Positions 19,171-29,455 of a stretch of DNA of 64,000 bases are shown piece after piece (the stretch's first letter is position 1; each line of letters starts with the position of its first letter). The stretch is from Mesostigma viride (taxonomy: Eukaryota > Streptophyta > Mesostigmatophyceae > Mesostigmatales > Mesostigmataceae), in the NCBI GenBank assembly GCA_009746045.1, contig RPFO01000041.1, forward strand, positions 4,530,920 through 4,594,919. The letters are read 5' to 3'. The notes under the pieces are model-generated. The model was not told where the DNA came from, did no database searches, and saw only the letters and a program-made list of their open reading frames with translations. Position numbers and translations under genes: made by a program.

Positions 19171-20795
19171 GCACACATTTGTTGGCAACCAAAAATCAAC
19201 CATTTGTAGTTCCCTGAGTGTGTAGCTTGCTGAGCTATTTACATCATGGAAATGGCAAAACCTTGAACAGTTATTAATTTTCCCGCAAAACAGGTCTTTT
19301 TTTACCGGACATTGGGAATAAACATATCATAAACACTTCAGATAAGGCCACAAAATCAAGCGAAAATCCGGCTAACAGGGGGACAGCAGTGGTCCAAGTC
19401 CCAGGTCATTCCGACAAGTCTAGCTCAAGTTATAAGGTTTTGCGTGCTAAAACCTGAACATACGCTAAATGAGGTTTTTCTGTGTATAAGGCCACCTAGA
19501 CATCATGTTTTCCATCCAAGAGGCCAAAAAACATGCCCAACTCGATCACACAACATAAGAAAAGGCTAGGCACCTCATCTGCCCTCCCCTGCCCTCAGCA
19601 TGGCCAGCCTTGCCAGCGTGCGCATAGCAACACCATCGCTAGGCATACACGCACTTAGAGAGCATACACTAAGCTCAGCCCAAGGTTACCATGTAAATTT
19701 ATGCCAAGAACTCAGCAAGTATACGTGTAAAAACCTTAGAAAGACTGCCCAAGCAATAGAGGCAACTGCAGCCTGCAAACTTGGCAGCAAATCATACATG
19801 CTGTCTGCCAAGCAATTTCACATCCTATCCAGCTTGCCTTGCTGCACACATAGCAGGGAAGTCTTAATGGTTATAGCTCAAGGAAAGCAATGGAAACACC
19901 TATCTAATGCAATGCCACTCATGCAGTATGGCCAGCAAAAGAACCACTCTCACCTTCCTTTCCAATAGGGCAATTTGCTAAGAAACTGATGCCAGCTTGT
20001 TAGCCTCTAGGCACATGCCGGATGTCGTTCTAAAACAGGCGTGTCAGATCCGGCACATAACAAAGCGTCTGAGCAAGCTCACGTCCAAAGGATTATGGAA
20101 AACAAATGTCAACACATTACCAACAACTTGACCTCGGCGCATTTAGCATGCCAGCCACAAACTACACGAAATTGTACGAAATTGCTAGGAATCTGACGAT
20201 GCAACCGAAAGAAATGGAGCGCTTCCTGCAGGGAAACTGCCCGAAAAAAAGGCGAAAGGCCGACGTTAATGCACCTGCCTGCGTGGAAATGTTTCATGCA
20301 TAAACTGGCACGCAAGCTCGAACAATAAAAGACATCATCCATTGATCAGGCGAACAAGGAAGGTGCGCCTTCCGTGAATACGTCGCAGGCGACATGCGCA
20401 GGCCTGCGTAGGTTCTTACCTTGAATGCCGGAAACGTAAAAGAAACCGGGAAGCTTCGGCACAAACTCGACAACACCATTAAGTTAGCTTCATAATCGCT
20501 CTTTAGAGCCTACGTTGCCTCACAATAGCTGCCGTAAACCTGCATTAAATTTCATGATCCGCAAGAGAAATTATATCCTGGACCCCCGCGCCCGTAGCCG
20601 TTCGAGAAATTAGCGATATTGCAAACCGTAAACTTTCCGCCTCGAAATGAGGTCATCAACTAATCTTCTGCGAAATTCAAGCATTTTTTCTAGCTGTTTA
20701 CGTGCCATATCGATTAATATTGCATAAAGGCATGCCGCCATGGCCACTTCCGCGAGGGTTGAGCGGTCCGGGCACACATTATACACCGTACGGAC

Positions 20796-20844
20796 GGTAC
20801 CGCGAATTTTTTGGCGCGGAAAATATTCGGCGCGCCACGTCCCC
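20796..20844 (-). repeat. Right 49-bp terminal inverted repeat of the TTAA element
   Basis: Inverse of 17613-17661 with two differences. TTAA follows at 20845-20848. Confidence 0.85.
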
Positions 20845-21033
20845 TTAACACTCTAACCTGGGAGAAACATAGAAAATGCTGATTAGGCATTTTAGTGCCA
20901 TCATCATTATTGCTATTCACATGCTTATAAGTCTGGCCATGCTCGAGGGACGGTGAAGGGGTATGAGGTGTGTGGCCACCCATTTGTATTTCATAACATA
21001 TTCAGCATGTATTTTATGCATGTTGGATGGCAT
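20845..21033 (+). repeat. Direct repeat D, copy 2
   Basis: Second copy of 18779-18967. It starts at the TTAA next to the inner inverted repeat. Confidence 0.85.
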
Positions 21034-21739
21034 GCAAAGTGTAATTGTGTTTACTTGGTTACTGAGTGGTCCTTAGCGCCTTGTCAGGTGGTCGTCTAGG
21101 AAACCCATCAGTGCGTGCCACAGTGACCCCCGACCTTGAGCATGTGTCGTCATCAGTGAGCAAGAGTTAGAGGTGCTTTTGGTCATAGATTTGCTGAGTT
21201 CTTGGCATGAAGTTTACAAGGTAAGCTTGGGTTGAGTATAGTGTATGCTCTCCTGGCATGTATGCCTAGCGATCGTGTTGCTATGCTTGCGCTGGCAAGG
21301 TTGGCCATGCCGAGGGCAGGTGAGGGCAGATGATGTGCCTAGGCGTTTGCTTGTGTTTTGTGATCGAGTAGGGCATGCTTTCAGGCTTTTTGGATGGAAA
21401 ACATCATGCCTAAGTGGCCTTGTACAAAGAAAAACCTTCTTTGGCGGTCGTGCGAGTGGCATCTGCCAAACGCAATAACTTGAGCTAGGGTTGTCCGATT
21501 GACCTCAAACTTGGACCGTGGCTTGGAACGCCCGTGCCGAAATTTAATAGTGCTTTTTGGCTTGATCTGACAAGTTTATGAATTGTTTTATTTTTTTAAG
21601 TGAAAAAAATCGCGTTTTTGGTGCCACGGGCTATTTTTTGAACGGCGGTGTCCATATGCCCCATGTAAGTTGCTGTTTGCGATGTCCCAGGACGTTACTA
21701 CGTGGCTTGTGCTTTTTGGGTCAAACTGTTTTGTGGATT

Positions 21740-21940
21740 GGCTGGGGCATAACCAGCCCTAGTTAGCGTCTTTTGCTATTTATAGCGCATTATTGGCGTA
21801 TATATGGGGGTAGTACCCCTAAGAAGTGCATGGACAACTCACTAGAGATGTTATTTAGTGCCCCCAATCATAACTTAGCATTGTGCAAATGAATTTCAAG
21901 TGATATTAGCATATGTCAATTTTAAGGGTTTTGAGGTGCC
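21740..21940 (-). repeat. GGCACC inverted repeat, right arm
   Basis: Inverse of 18966-19170, ending GGTTTTGAGGTGCC. A 24-bp word of its end (21913-21936) is repeated at 21947-21970 across the ORF1 junction. Confidence 0.75.
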
Positions 21941-21955
21941 ACGTCCATGTCAATT

Positions 21956-22236
21956 TTAAGGGTTTTGAGGCGCTGGTCAATGTCGAGGAGCTGGGATTTG
22001 ATGTCGGCGGTGGAGGTGGAGGTGGCAGTGGAGGTGGAGGCGACGGCGGTGGAAATGTGAGGAAGTTCAGCAGTCAGCGTGCCGCCGATTGCTGCTACGT
22101 CGGCAGCAAGGGGGGTCACGTGCTGCTGAAAGGCCGTTCCGTGAGGATGGAACGGAATGTGGCTGCGGAGATGGTGGGGGACCAGATCTCGCCGTCAGAC
22201 TTCTGGAGGAGTGAGCAGAGAATCAGATGCTGAAGG
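21956..22236 (-). pseudogene. LINE ORF1 copy 2, middle part
   Basis: Encodes the block matching copy 1 from LQKSDGEIW through TPLAADVAAIGGTLTAELPH to DIDQRLKTLK. It ends at the TTAA insertion on one side and at the MITE duplication (22229-22236) on the other. An insertion near 22130 (CGTTCCGTGAGG) disturbs the frame. Confidence 0.8.
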
Positions 22237-23009
22237 AGGAGGGGTGACATTGAGCCAAGCTAAATAGGGGCCGGATCCTGCAACCGCCGGTCCAGAATGT
22301 CTGGCCCCTATTCCCATACTAGGGGCCCGTGCAGCTACCGGCACCAATTCTAGCTAGCCCCCATCTTTTCGGCCCCTATAGGGGAGATTCCAGGGGCCGA
22401 ATTTTTATGCAGCCGCCAGCCCTAGATTTCGGGCCCCCATATTGTACAGCAGGCGCGGCATGCCGCATCATGCCACGTGGCGTCCCATCTTGCCATGCCC
22501 CGGATGCCAGCTATGTACGGGCCTACGGATGCCTACACAAAAAAACTGTGTCGGCATCCGTCCTCACGCCGCGCCGCGCTATACTGTCATGCAGTCTGCA
22601 GATGTCTTGCCCAGTTCAGTTCAGTTCAGTTCAGTTTAGTTGGAATCCCACGCCGGTCATATCCAACAGAGATAGTTTGGCGACGTAAGTAGCTCGGATG
22701 GTAACCTTACAAGGGTACTGTGATATTATGTCTTGCCCAGTAATTGCCTGTCACCGGAGAGGCATGCCGGCATCAAGCCACGTGGCGCCTCATCTTGCCA
22801 CGTGGTGCCGCATCTTGCCACGTGGTGCCGCAGCTCGGCCACGTAGCGCTGCGCTATTGGGGGCCAGTAATACGGGGCCACCGCCGCCGACCCTCGTTTT
22901 ACTCGCCAGCCCCTATTTCAATTCAGGGGCCGGCGCTTACCGCAGCAGTCAGGCCCTGGGACGGGCCCCTAGTATCCAGGAAATTTTGCCTGGAGATGTC
23001 ACCCCTCCT
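22237..23009 (+). mobile_element. hAT-like MITE inside LINE ORF1 copy 2
   Basis: 773 bp with perfect 14-bp inverted ends AGGAGGGGTGACAT (22237-22250 and complement of 22996-23009), flanked by the 8-bp duplication GCTGAAGG (22229-22236 and 23010-23017). Removing it with one duplication copy restores ORF1 exactly (RPDLQH then LILCSLLQ). 8-bp duplications point to the hAT superfamily. There is no coding capacity. Inside are a GTTCA tandem (22614-22634) and three or four copies of a word containing CCACGTGG (22778-22850). Confidence 0.88.
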
Positions 23010-23433
23010 GCTGAAGGTCAGGCCGGTTGTAGTGGAGGCCCGTCAGCAGCAGATCTCGGCATTGAAGCCTGCGGCCGTCTGGCTCGAGAAGGCGATTGAT
23101 GCTGTGAAGGTGGAGGCACAGCTCAAGGAGCGAGGCGTAATCCCCGAAGAAAATGCACTCCAGAGCAGTGCACGGGGCAATGTTGTACCAGTCGTAATCG
23201 TCGACATTGAAGGTTTTTAGCTTGAAACGCGGTTCGCGTGGAAAGGATGAGCGGCTGCGTTTAGGTTCTGGCGATGCCGATGGCGAGGCCGCGGAGGAGT
23301 GAACCACTAACGCTTGGCTAGGGTCACCATGGCCTGCGAGGCCGGGAGGCGAAGCTGCAGCCGGAGCTGCAGGCGCATTTGCTTGGCTCATCGCAGTTTC
23401 CAAACTGCGATTCGTCGAGAGGCGTTTGCTCAT
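23010..23433 (-). pseudogene. LINE ORF1 copy 2, N-terminal part
   Basis: Starts MSKRLSTNRSL at 23433 and parallels copy 1: Ser/Pro-rich basic head, FNVDDYDWYNIAP, then FFGDYASLLELCLHLH. It is about 60% like copy 1, so the two copies are not recent duplicates. It is cut at the MITE. Confidence 0.8.
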
Positions 23434-23590
23434 CGTATATTGCGTAATAGCTTCGGAAAATTATAGCAGCATGTGCGTCGTAGAAAGACGCATCGATTGT
23501 GATATTCACGGCTAAATTTGGTGCTCAAACGTGAAAGTTATGAGCGCCGCCGTCAGCCATGGCTACCTCGTGGCTCGTGGCTCGTGGGAG
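23434..23590 (-). repeat. LINE 5' leader, copy 2
   Basis: Same leader as 16706-16875, ending in CTCGTGG repeats. The homology stops near 23590, which marks the probable 5' end of the element. Confidence 0.8.
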
Positions 23591-25390
23591 ATGCGATGGT
23601 CCACATGTTAACGGAGTCATGTTATAATTTAATTTCATTTCATTCACGGCAGACATCAGGCGGCACCACCTAGTGGTGCGTCGATTAGCCATAGATTTTG
23701 GTTCCCGCCGCACATTTGAAAGTGCTGTCCTCCGGATTTTTGCCTTTGCACCGTGTGCAGTTCTTGGACGTTTGGACTCATGGCATGGCCGCTAACGTAA
23801 TGACTGACTAGCTAGACCTTTTCAGTGGTTTTCCATTTGCGGGTATTTCCTCCTAAATGGTGGGAGAGCGATCGCAGCAATGGTGCTCACCACTAGACAC
23901 TCCTGGCCAGCTAGGCTCGAAACACACGCCCTGATCAAGCAAGCTGTTTCCGGCCCCACCGTCTAGGTCATCTAGCCGCTCTATACACGTAAGCCAGCCA
24001 TAATTTCAATGCACAAGGCTACACAGAGTGCAGGGGGGAAGCCGGTATACTGGAGGGGGGCGGTCATCCACGTTGACCACAAGCCCTGGCAGGCACCTCC
24101 TGCCCCCTCAGACTAGGGAATATATACCAGTAGTGTAGATTAGTCAGGCTTAGCCTAGCATGTGGTCCACGCGCATGTGCGCCCATAATGGCCCCCATGG
24201 ATGATTAAATTAAATTAAATTAAATTATAACATGCCTCCGTGGGGAGGTCATGTAGCACATATTTCATGATGGATGGGGTGGAGGAAGCCGCGTGATCGA
24301 ACTATCCTAACTCTATCTAGAAAAACCTAACTACACTACTCATCAAAACGCCATGGATGATGCCTTAGGAATTTAGCCAAGCACCTCCCATGGTGGCTGT
24401 TGCATTAAGAATTTAGCCATGCTATGCCTATGCAGAGAGACGCTCTCTGTTGAGAAGCCATGCTCTAGCTCTTGTATAGCCATGATGATCTTCCCCCACA
24501 TGACAGGCTCCCCCTTAGCTGGGCATAGCTTGATAGATCATGGGGGTGCAGGTGCCCTGGCGCACCTAGAGCAAGGGTAGCTTACATTCCCACCCTTGCA
24601 GGAAGTAGCCCAGAACGTATTAAAAGCCATATGCCCCTTCTCTGGGATATGTGCTACATGTACTCCCAACGGAGTTATGTTCCTATAATTAATTAAGGCT
24701 ACACATTTCCATCACCATTCATATTCATCATCCTGAACGACTCGAAAACACGGACAAGATAACGGCAGGCTCGAGCTACCATGGTCCGGATTCTCCCGAT
24801 TTCTGGCCTGCGCTCGGTTGTCTCCTTGATATAGATGTCAATCAAGACGGTCTGCTTAGAGGGCCCCAATTCTGCCATCCGCAAGCGGAGCGGAGAGGTC
24901 ACTCTCCGCTGGTTCGGAATCTCTCGACTGGCGCTGTTGCCGACGCTCCAATATGCCGCGCGTCCCTCGCCAAGATAAAATGGGGGCTAATAATGTAGTA
25001 ACCCAACAAGCTACAGTACTAGAAAGCATGCGACATCTTGGCCAGCGGTATGTGAGCATTTGGCAGCTTACATAGTACGGAAAAATCTCCATCTCTCCCA
25101 ACGAACCTGTCGCAAATGCAAATCCGGAAATAACGGGGATTCGCCGCCATGCGGCGCAACAATGTCGTACGTGCCTAGCTACCACTAGCAGTCTGGTGAC
25201 CGGATTCAAGCACACTAATTACGCTAGCTAGCAAAATGTAGCGGGGCGGAGCACAGGACGACACGTTTGCGGACGAGGAGTTTGGGGAAACGTAGTAGGA
25301 AGAAATGACCATGCAACTGACCAATTTAGCATTTCCCAGACACATTCCCTTATCCGAGCGTTTTCAACTGGTATCAACATTATAACTCAG
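23591..25390. other. No gene seen; scattered repeats
   Basis: I see no coding region. An interspersed repeat lies at 24696-24850, containing GCAGGCTCGAGCTACCATGG and TCCGGATTCTCC. It recurs at 33105-33200 and as an inverted pair at 62205-62365/62735-62870. A tail-like element (CTCCCAACGGAGTTATGTT followed by AATTAATTAA, about 24651-24690) recurs at 32135-32175. AT-repeat ATTAAATTAA lies near 24205-24230. Confidence 0.5.
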
Positions 25391-25394
25391 GTTC

Positions 25395-26220
25395 AGTTCA
25401 TGCGCATGATCCTCAACCGCCTTAATTTATTCTGCTCTCGACTGTTTCCTTGGGGAGAGTCAAATGGGCTTTCGTCCTGGGAGCAACACCGTCATGGCCA
25501 TCTTTGTCGTGCGCCGCCTTTTCGAGGAAATCGCTCTCCTGCAACCAGTGGTGAGTTTCCCGCCATCCTGATCTTCGGCGACTTCATCAAGGCTTTTGAT
25601 TCTGTCCTCTGGGCAGCTCTATTAGACTAGTTACTTGATTATATAGACTCGTGCTCCCGGTGGGGAGTCACGGAGCATTAACCACGATGGATGGATGGAT
25701 GGATGGATGGATGGATGGGGACACACAATCCTACCGGTCTAATCTATTATCTACAACATCAAGCCAACTCTAGTCTAGAATGGGCCGTTGCCCTATTAGC
25801 GGGCCGCTCTATGGGCTGTCCTTGCTCGCGCTCGCATCCCCACTCCCATGATTACCGTCATCCGCACGTTGTATAAGGAGTCGACCACTTCGGTGCGCAC
25901 TCAACACGGCTTTACCCCACCATGTCCACTGCAGACCGGCGTCTGGCAGGACTGCGTCATGTCGCCGTAACCTGTTTATTATTGTACTACTTGTGGATTA
26001 TGTTATGCGCCAAGCACATGCCCGCTTGGCTAGCATTGCTGGCCGTGCCCCTGGCCTAGTGCTCACGAACGAACTCGGGGAAGGGGGGCCAACCAACTGG
26101 CAGAATTTACTAGCTGACCTCATTTATGCCGACGACCCAAGGGTATGCCTCCCAAAGGCGACCAAAATGGCTGACGGCGGTATGGCTGACGGCGGAGTTC
26201 AGATCTTTTGCATCTGAGCC
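25395..26220 (+). pseudogene. Non-LTR retrotransposon (LINE) reverse transcriptase fragment
   Basis: Broken frames give the LINE RT order: MGFRPGSNTVMAIFVVRRLF (25464 on), then FGDFIKAFDSVLWAALL with the first catalytic Asp (25575-25628). After an insertion come TGVWQDCVMSP and finally LIYADD with the YADD catalytic box at 26125-26136. A short LINE 3'-end-like sequence and a GGAT microsatellite (25640-25720) are inserted between the first and second blocks. It is heavily decayed, and neither endonuclease nor ends can be placed. Confidence 0.82.
25645..25725 (-). repeat. LINE 3'-terminal hairpin repeat plus GGAT microsatellite
   Basis: Contains AGACTCGTGCTCCC with GGGGAGTCACGGAGCA, as at 46645-46680 and 47024-47060. 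On the minus strand it reads as a 3' end with a hairpin. It is followed on the plus strand by (GGAT)n at 25687-25718. Confidence 0.6.
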
Positions 26221-26321
26221 CCAAATTCGGTAAGACCACTTGCATTCGATGCGCCTTTTCACGACGCACTCGCCAGTATAATCGGTTACGGCTGCTGAAA
26301 CGCAGTATCGACTCCAAAGGC

Positions 26322-26527
26322 CTCAGTCAGTCAGTCAGCCAGTCAGTCAGTCAGTCAGTCAGTCAGTCAGCCAGCCAGTCAGTCAGTCAGTCAGTCAGTC
26401 AGTCAGTCAGTCAGTCAGTCAGTCAGTCAGTCAGTCAGTCAGTCAGTCAGTCAGTCAGTCAGTCAGTCAGTCAGTCAGTCAGTCAGTCAGTCAGTCAGTC
26501 AGTCAAACAGTCAGTCAGTCAGTCAGC

Positions 26528-26558
<31 letters not shown>

Positions 26559-26828
26559 CCAGCGATCAGTCAGTCAGTCAGTCAGTCAGTCAGTCAGTCA
26601 GTCCGTCAGCCGGTCAGTAAGTCAGTTAGTCAGTCAATCAGTCAGTCAGTCAGTCAGTCAGTCAGTCAGTCAGTCAGTCAGTTAGTCAGTCAGTCAGTCA
26701 GTCAGTCAGTCAGTCAGCCAGTCAGCCAGTCAGTCAGTCAGTCAGTCAGTCAGTCAGTCAGTCAGTCAGTCAGTCAGTCAGTCAGTCAGTCAGTCAGTCA
26801 GTCAGTCAGTCAGTCAGTCAGTCAGTCA

Positions 26829-26859
<31 letters not shown>

Positions 26860-26878
26860 TGTCAGCCTCAGTCAGTTA
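26322..26878 (+). repeat. AGTC tetranucleotide microsatellite (~560 bp)
   Basis: An almost uninterrupted tract of about 135 AGTC units with a few point changes. It gives a spurious open frame of Ser-Val-Ser-Gln repeats (26208-26879), which I do not regard as a gene. Confidence 0.97.
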
Positions 26879-27156
26879 GTTTATTTCCCACGTCGGTTGT
26901 CCGACTTAGTGAATAATAGTGGATGGTGCATGACAATGGCTGGTCCTTCCAGCTCACTCTTACCATGCGGTTTCAGCTCGACTCACGTGAGCCATGTATC
27001 ACGGGTTTTTTGAGAAGGATTCCATCCCTGTTTCTCCTCTTCCTGGGGAAGACTAATCTTCGTACAGGACTAAAGTTAGCCTAGCTACGCAGTGGCACAA
27101 GTGACACAATGCACTGTAGCTAGTAGGCGTTGGCCTAATGAGTATGATGTACGCTG

Positions 27157-28190
27157 TGTCACGTCCGTGATCATTTACGTCCGTGCACTCAAGAAGTTAC
27201 GCGATTGCCGTAATCGGAATCGTTACGTCCGACGTTTGGTTGGTTCCGATTCAGTATAGGCCGCAGGCTTTGTTCCTTGGGCCGGTGTGGAGCGCCGCGC
27301 CGGAAAGACCTGAATTTCTAGAGTGACAGTCTTAGGTGACCTGACTTAGGTTCGGGCGCAAGACTTTGGGGCGCCAAGCCTTGGTGGCTTGCGCAATATT
27401 CCGGTGCGTGACATTTGGCAGTTATGAATCTTTTGTATTGTCCAGACGGAATGATGTTCAGTCCATCTGACAAAGCTAGATACGCAGATCGTAGTGTGCG
27501 GTGTGCTGGCTCGCACGTGGCTGTCGAACAGACTTGCTCTGCATTTTGCTGGCAGTCTAACTGCACGTCAGGCGGCTTGCTGGCAAATGCGACAGCGCAT
27601 GGATGCCGGGATTTTTGGAGGTATTTAGGAGCACAGCAGCGGCCATGGTGGTCGTTGTTCGCTCGTTACTCTCCCTCACAACTTGGTGTTGTCGTCAAGG
27701 GGTTTAATAGTGGAACAATCCGGAGCAGCCCCCGAGAGTGGTTGCAATGAGTAATTGTCATGAGATTGGTTGACGGAAGTGATAACTGTTTGGTTTCGTC
27801 AAGATGATGTGTGTATTGTGGGCGAGACTCGGGAAGGAACCCGGTCGTCGTTGGCCAGTGAGCCATAGCTGGGGTAAGCGGGATAGGTAGACAGGATAGG
27901 GGGCGCTAAAGGACACTGCCAGCCGTAAGCCAAGCGGAGCAGTGTGGCGTCACCCGAGGCCTGCTAGGTTATCAAGAACCGCTTAGCCTTATTTGGACAG
28001 TGACGCACAAGTACGACATTATACGACTAGACAACACTTGTATTCTTGTCGATGTCTTTTGAAATTAAATGTGAATGGTTTGGTTGCTTTCCAAATATAT
28101 AAAGCATCATGGTTTTATTCTACACCTGGCTGGCTACGGAATGGCCTGTCATGAGGTCGGCGGCCAAGTATGTCCGTGACCTGCATCACA
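27157..28190 (+). repeat. LTR-like sequence (solo LTR candidate), copy A
   Basis: Homologous over about 1 kb to 47423-48430. Both begin TGTCRCGTCCGTGATC, again an imperfect palindrome at a TG end like the gypsy LTRs here. Both share late blocks such as CATGGTGGTCGTTGTTCG and CGGAGCAGCCCCCG. No internal retrotransposon genes lie beside either copy, so solo LTRs are the simplest reading. The right end is only approximate. Confidence 0.6.
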
Positions 28191-28274
28191 CTGGATTTTA
28201 ACGAGCGAACAACCCATGATGGGTTCAGTCCGGCCAGCCTGGGGTTCCTCCTGCTTCACCCAGGGAAGCACAAG

Positions 28275-28430
28275 GAAGAGGTTATTGCTTAGCCTTCAAA
28301 AGCATCTGAAGAGGTTAGGCTTCTCCCTGTAAAAAGCCATTGAAGAAGGGGTTATTGCTAAGCCTTTAAAAGCATGCATGTTAAGGTTGTTGCTGATCCT
28401 GGAAAAGCATCTTTGAGCAGCTGGATTTTT
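28275..28430 (+). repeat. Imperfect tandem repeat with GGTTATTGCT core
   Basis: Three to four diverged units of about 50-60 bp around GGTTATTGCTTAGCCTTCAAAAGCAT. Confidence 0.6.
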
Positions 28431-28847
28431 TTTTTCCTTTTTGCTGCTGCCTGGAATGACGCCCTCTTTGGTTGTCTCCTTAAGTCGATGAGGTCGCTTG
28501 CGTAGCGGCCTTCGGATCATGAGGACTTCAAGGCATCCGCCCTTATGACAGTCACGAGAGGTACCAAAGGTCCCGTTCGATGCCCGCGAAGCAAACTGCC
28601 GGCGCAAGGCATCATAGTGCGTATTCCTTTTCTTGTGCTTGTCTTTTAGCGTTCTGGTCAGGTTCTGGTAAGAAATGGCAGTGGGCGGGCGACACTCGCT
28701 GCCGTCAATGGTCATCATCCAAAGAACCGATTCTGTCTTCATCGATCGGGATTTACCCGCGGTATGGGGACATGGACAACAGCCATGAGGGCAAGTGGCA
28801 AGAATCGCGTTGACGATGGTTTCTTGTCTTCCCGTACTGTCAGTCAT
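28296..28847 (-). other. Unrecognised 183-codon open frame
   Basis: Starts at 28847 (MTDSTGRQETIVNAILA). The middle is Lys/Arg-rich (LTRTLKDKHKKRNTHYDALRR) and the C-terminus lies on the tandem repeat at 28275-28430. I see no domain, no splice support and no close copy in the window. It may be chance or a decayed element protein. Confidence 0.2.
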
Positions 28848-28984
28848 AGCGCTAGAGTAGTTTCCGGGTGCATTCAGCAGGCAGAATTAACTAAAGCCAC
28901 ACGTGACGATCCAAGGACCACTGGACCAGGACGATCCAAGGACATTAGCTGGCTGTCCGCGACACTCCCCGAGCTAGCGTATAG

Positions 28985-29175
28985 AGGGTGGGGGTGGGGG
29001 CAGACCCGGCCCCCCCACCCCCCTACGGTCCCCAAAACTGGGGGGGCGGGGGGGGGAAAGGGTCGGACCCCCCCCCCACACACACACAGAAAATTGGGGG
29101 GGGGGGGGGGGGGGAGATGCAGACCCCCCCCCCCCAACCCCCCCTGAAAAAAATTAGGGGGTCGGGGGGCCGCCA
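28985..29175 (+). repeat. Alternating G-run/C-run tandem repeat
   Basis: Three units of ~60 bp, each with a long G run, a short AT-rich spacer and a long C run, able to form hairpins and G-quadruplexes. A similar array stands at 42050-42165, and both follow the word CTGGCTGTCCG(C/T)GACACTC. Homopolymer lengths should be treated with caution. Confidence 0.75.
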
Positions 29176-29282
29176 GCCAAATTCTTTATTTTGGCTATTA
29201 AGGGAGCGGGTCCAAGAACACATCCGTCGCACCCATCAGTGTTTTTGCTAACGTACCGGAACCGGTAATTCTCCGGTAAATA

Positions 29283-29455
29283 CCGGTGCCCCCCCGGCCG
29301 ACCGGTAAGCCCCCCCGGCCGACCGGTATGCTATATGCCAAGCAGGAACCCCCCCCGGCCGACCGGTATGCTATATGCCAAGCAGGAACCCCCCCCCGTT
29401 CGACCGGTATGCTGTGTTCAGAGCAGGAAACCCCCCCCGTTCGACCGGTATAAGC
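29283..29455 (+). repeat. Minisatellite with GACCGGTATGCT core
   Basis: About 3.5 units of ~50 bp: C run, GGCCGACCGGTATGCTATAT or a variant, then GCCAAGCAGGAA. It lies in the left subterminal region of the hAT-like element. Confidence 0.8.

Larger units (their letters stand above)
17613..21955 (+). mobile_element. Composite TTAA-flanked insertion (piggyBac-like TSD) in ORF1 copy 2
   Basis: 4343 bp lying at a TTAA within ORF1. Three repeat pairs are interleaved. First, 49-bp inverted repeats with two mismatches, 17613-17661 and 20796-20844, begin GGGGACG and contain GGCGCGCC; weaker similarity runs on to ~115 bp. Second, a ~189-bp direct repeat lies at 18779-18967 and 20845-21033. Third, a ~200-bp inverted repeat lies at 18966-19170 and 21740-21940, beginning GGCACC. 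The crossing order means simple nesting cannot explain it; duplication or template switching is likely. TTAA duplications recall piggyBac elements, but no transposase is seen. Confidence 0.65.

Noticed and set aside
19600-19968. 122-codon frame inside the TTAA composite as a transposase
   Set aside because: No acidic catalytic pattern or family motif; length and composition fit chance.
26208-26879. 223-codon Ser-Val-Gln repeat frame
   Set aside because: Read-through of the AGTC microsatellite; no flanking coding signal.
27415-27750. 111-codon plus-strand frame
   Set aside because: It lies in the LTR-like repeat, is not conserved in the copy at 47423, and has no recognisable motif.
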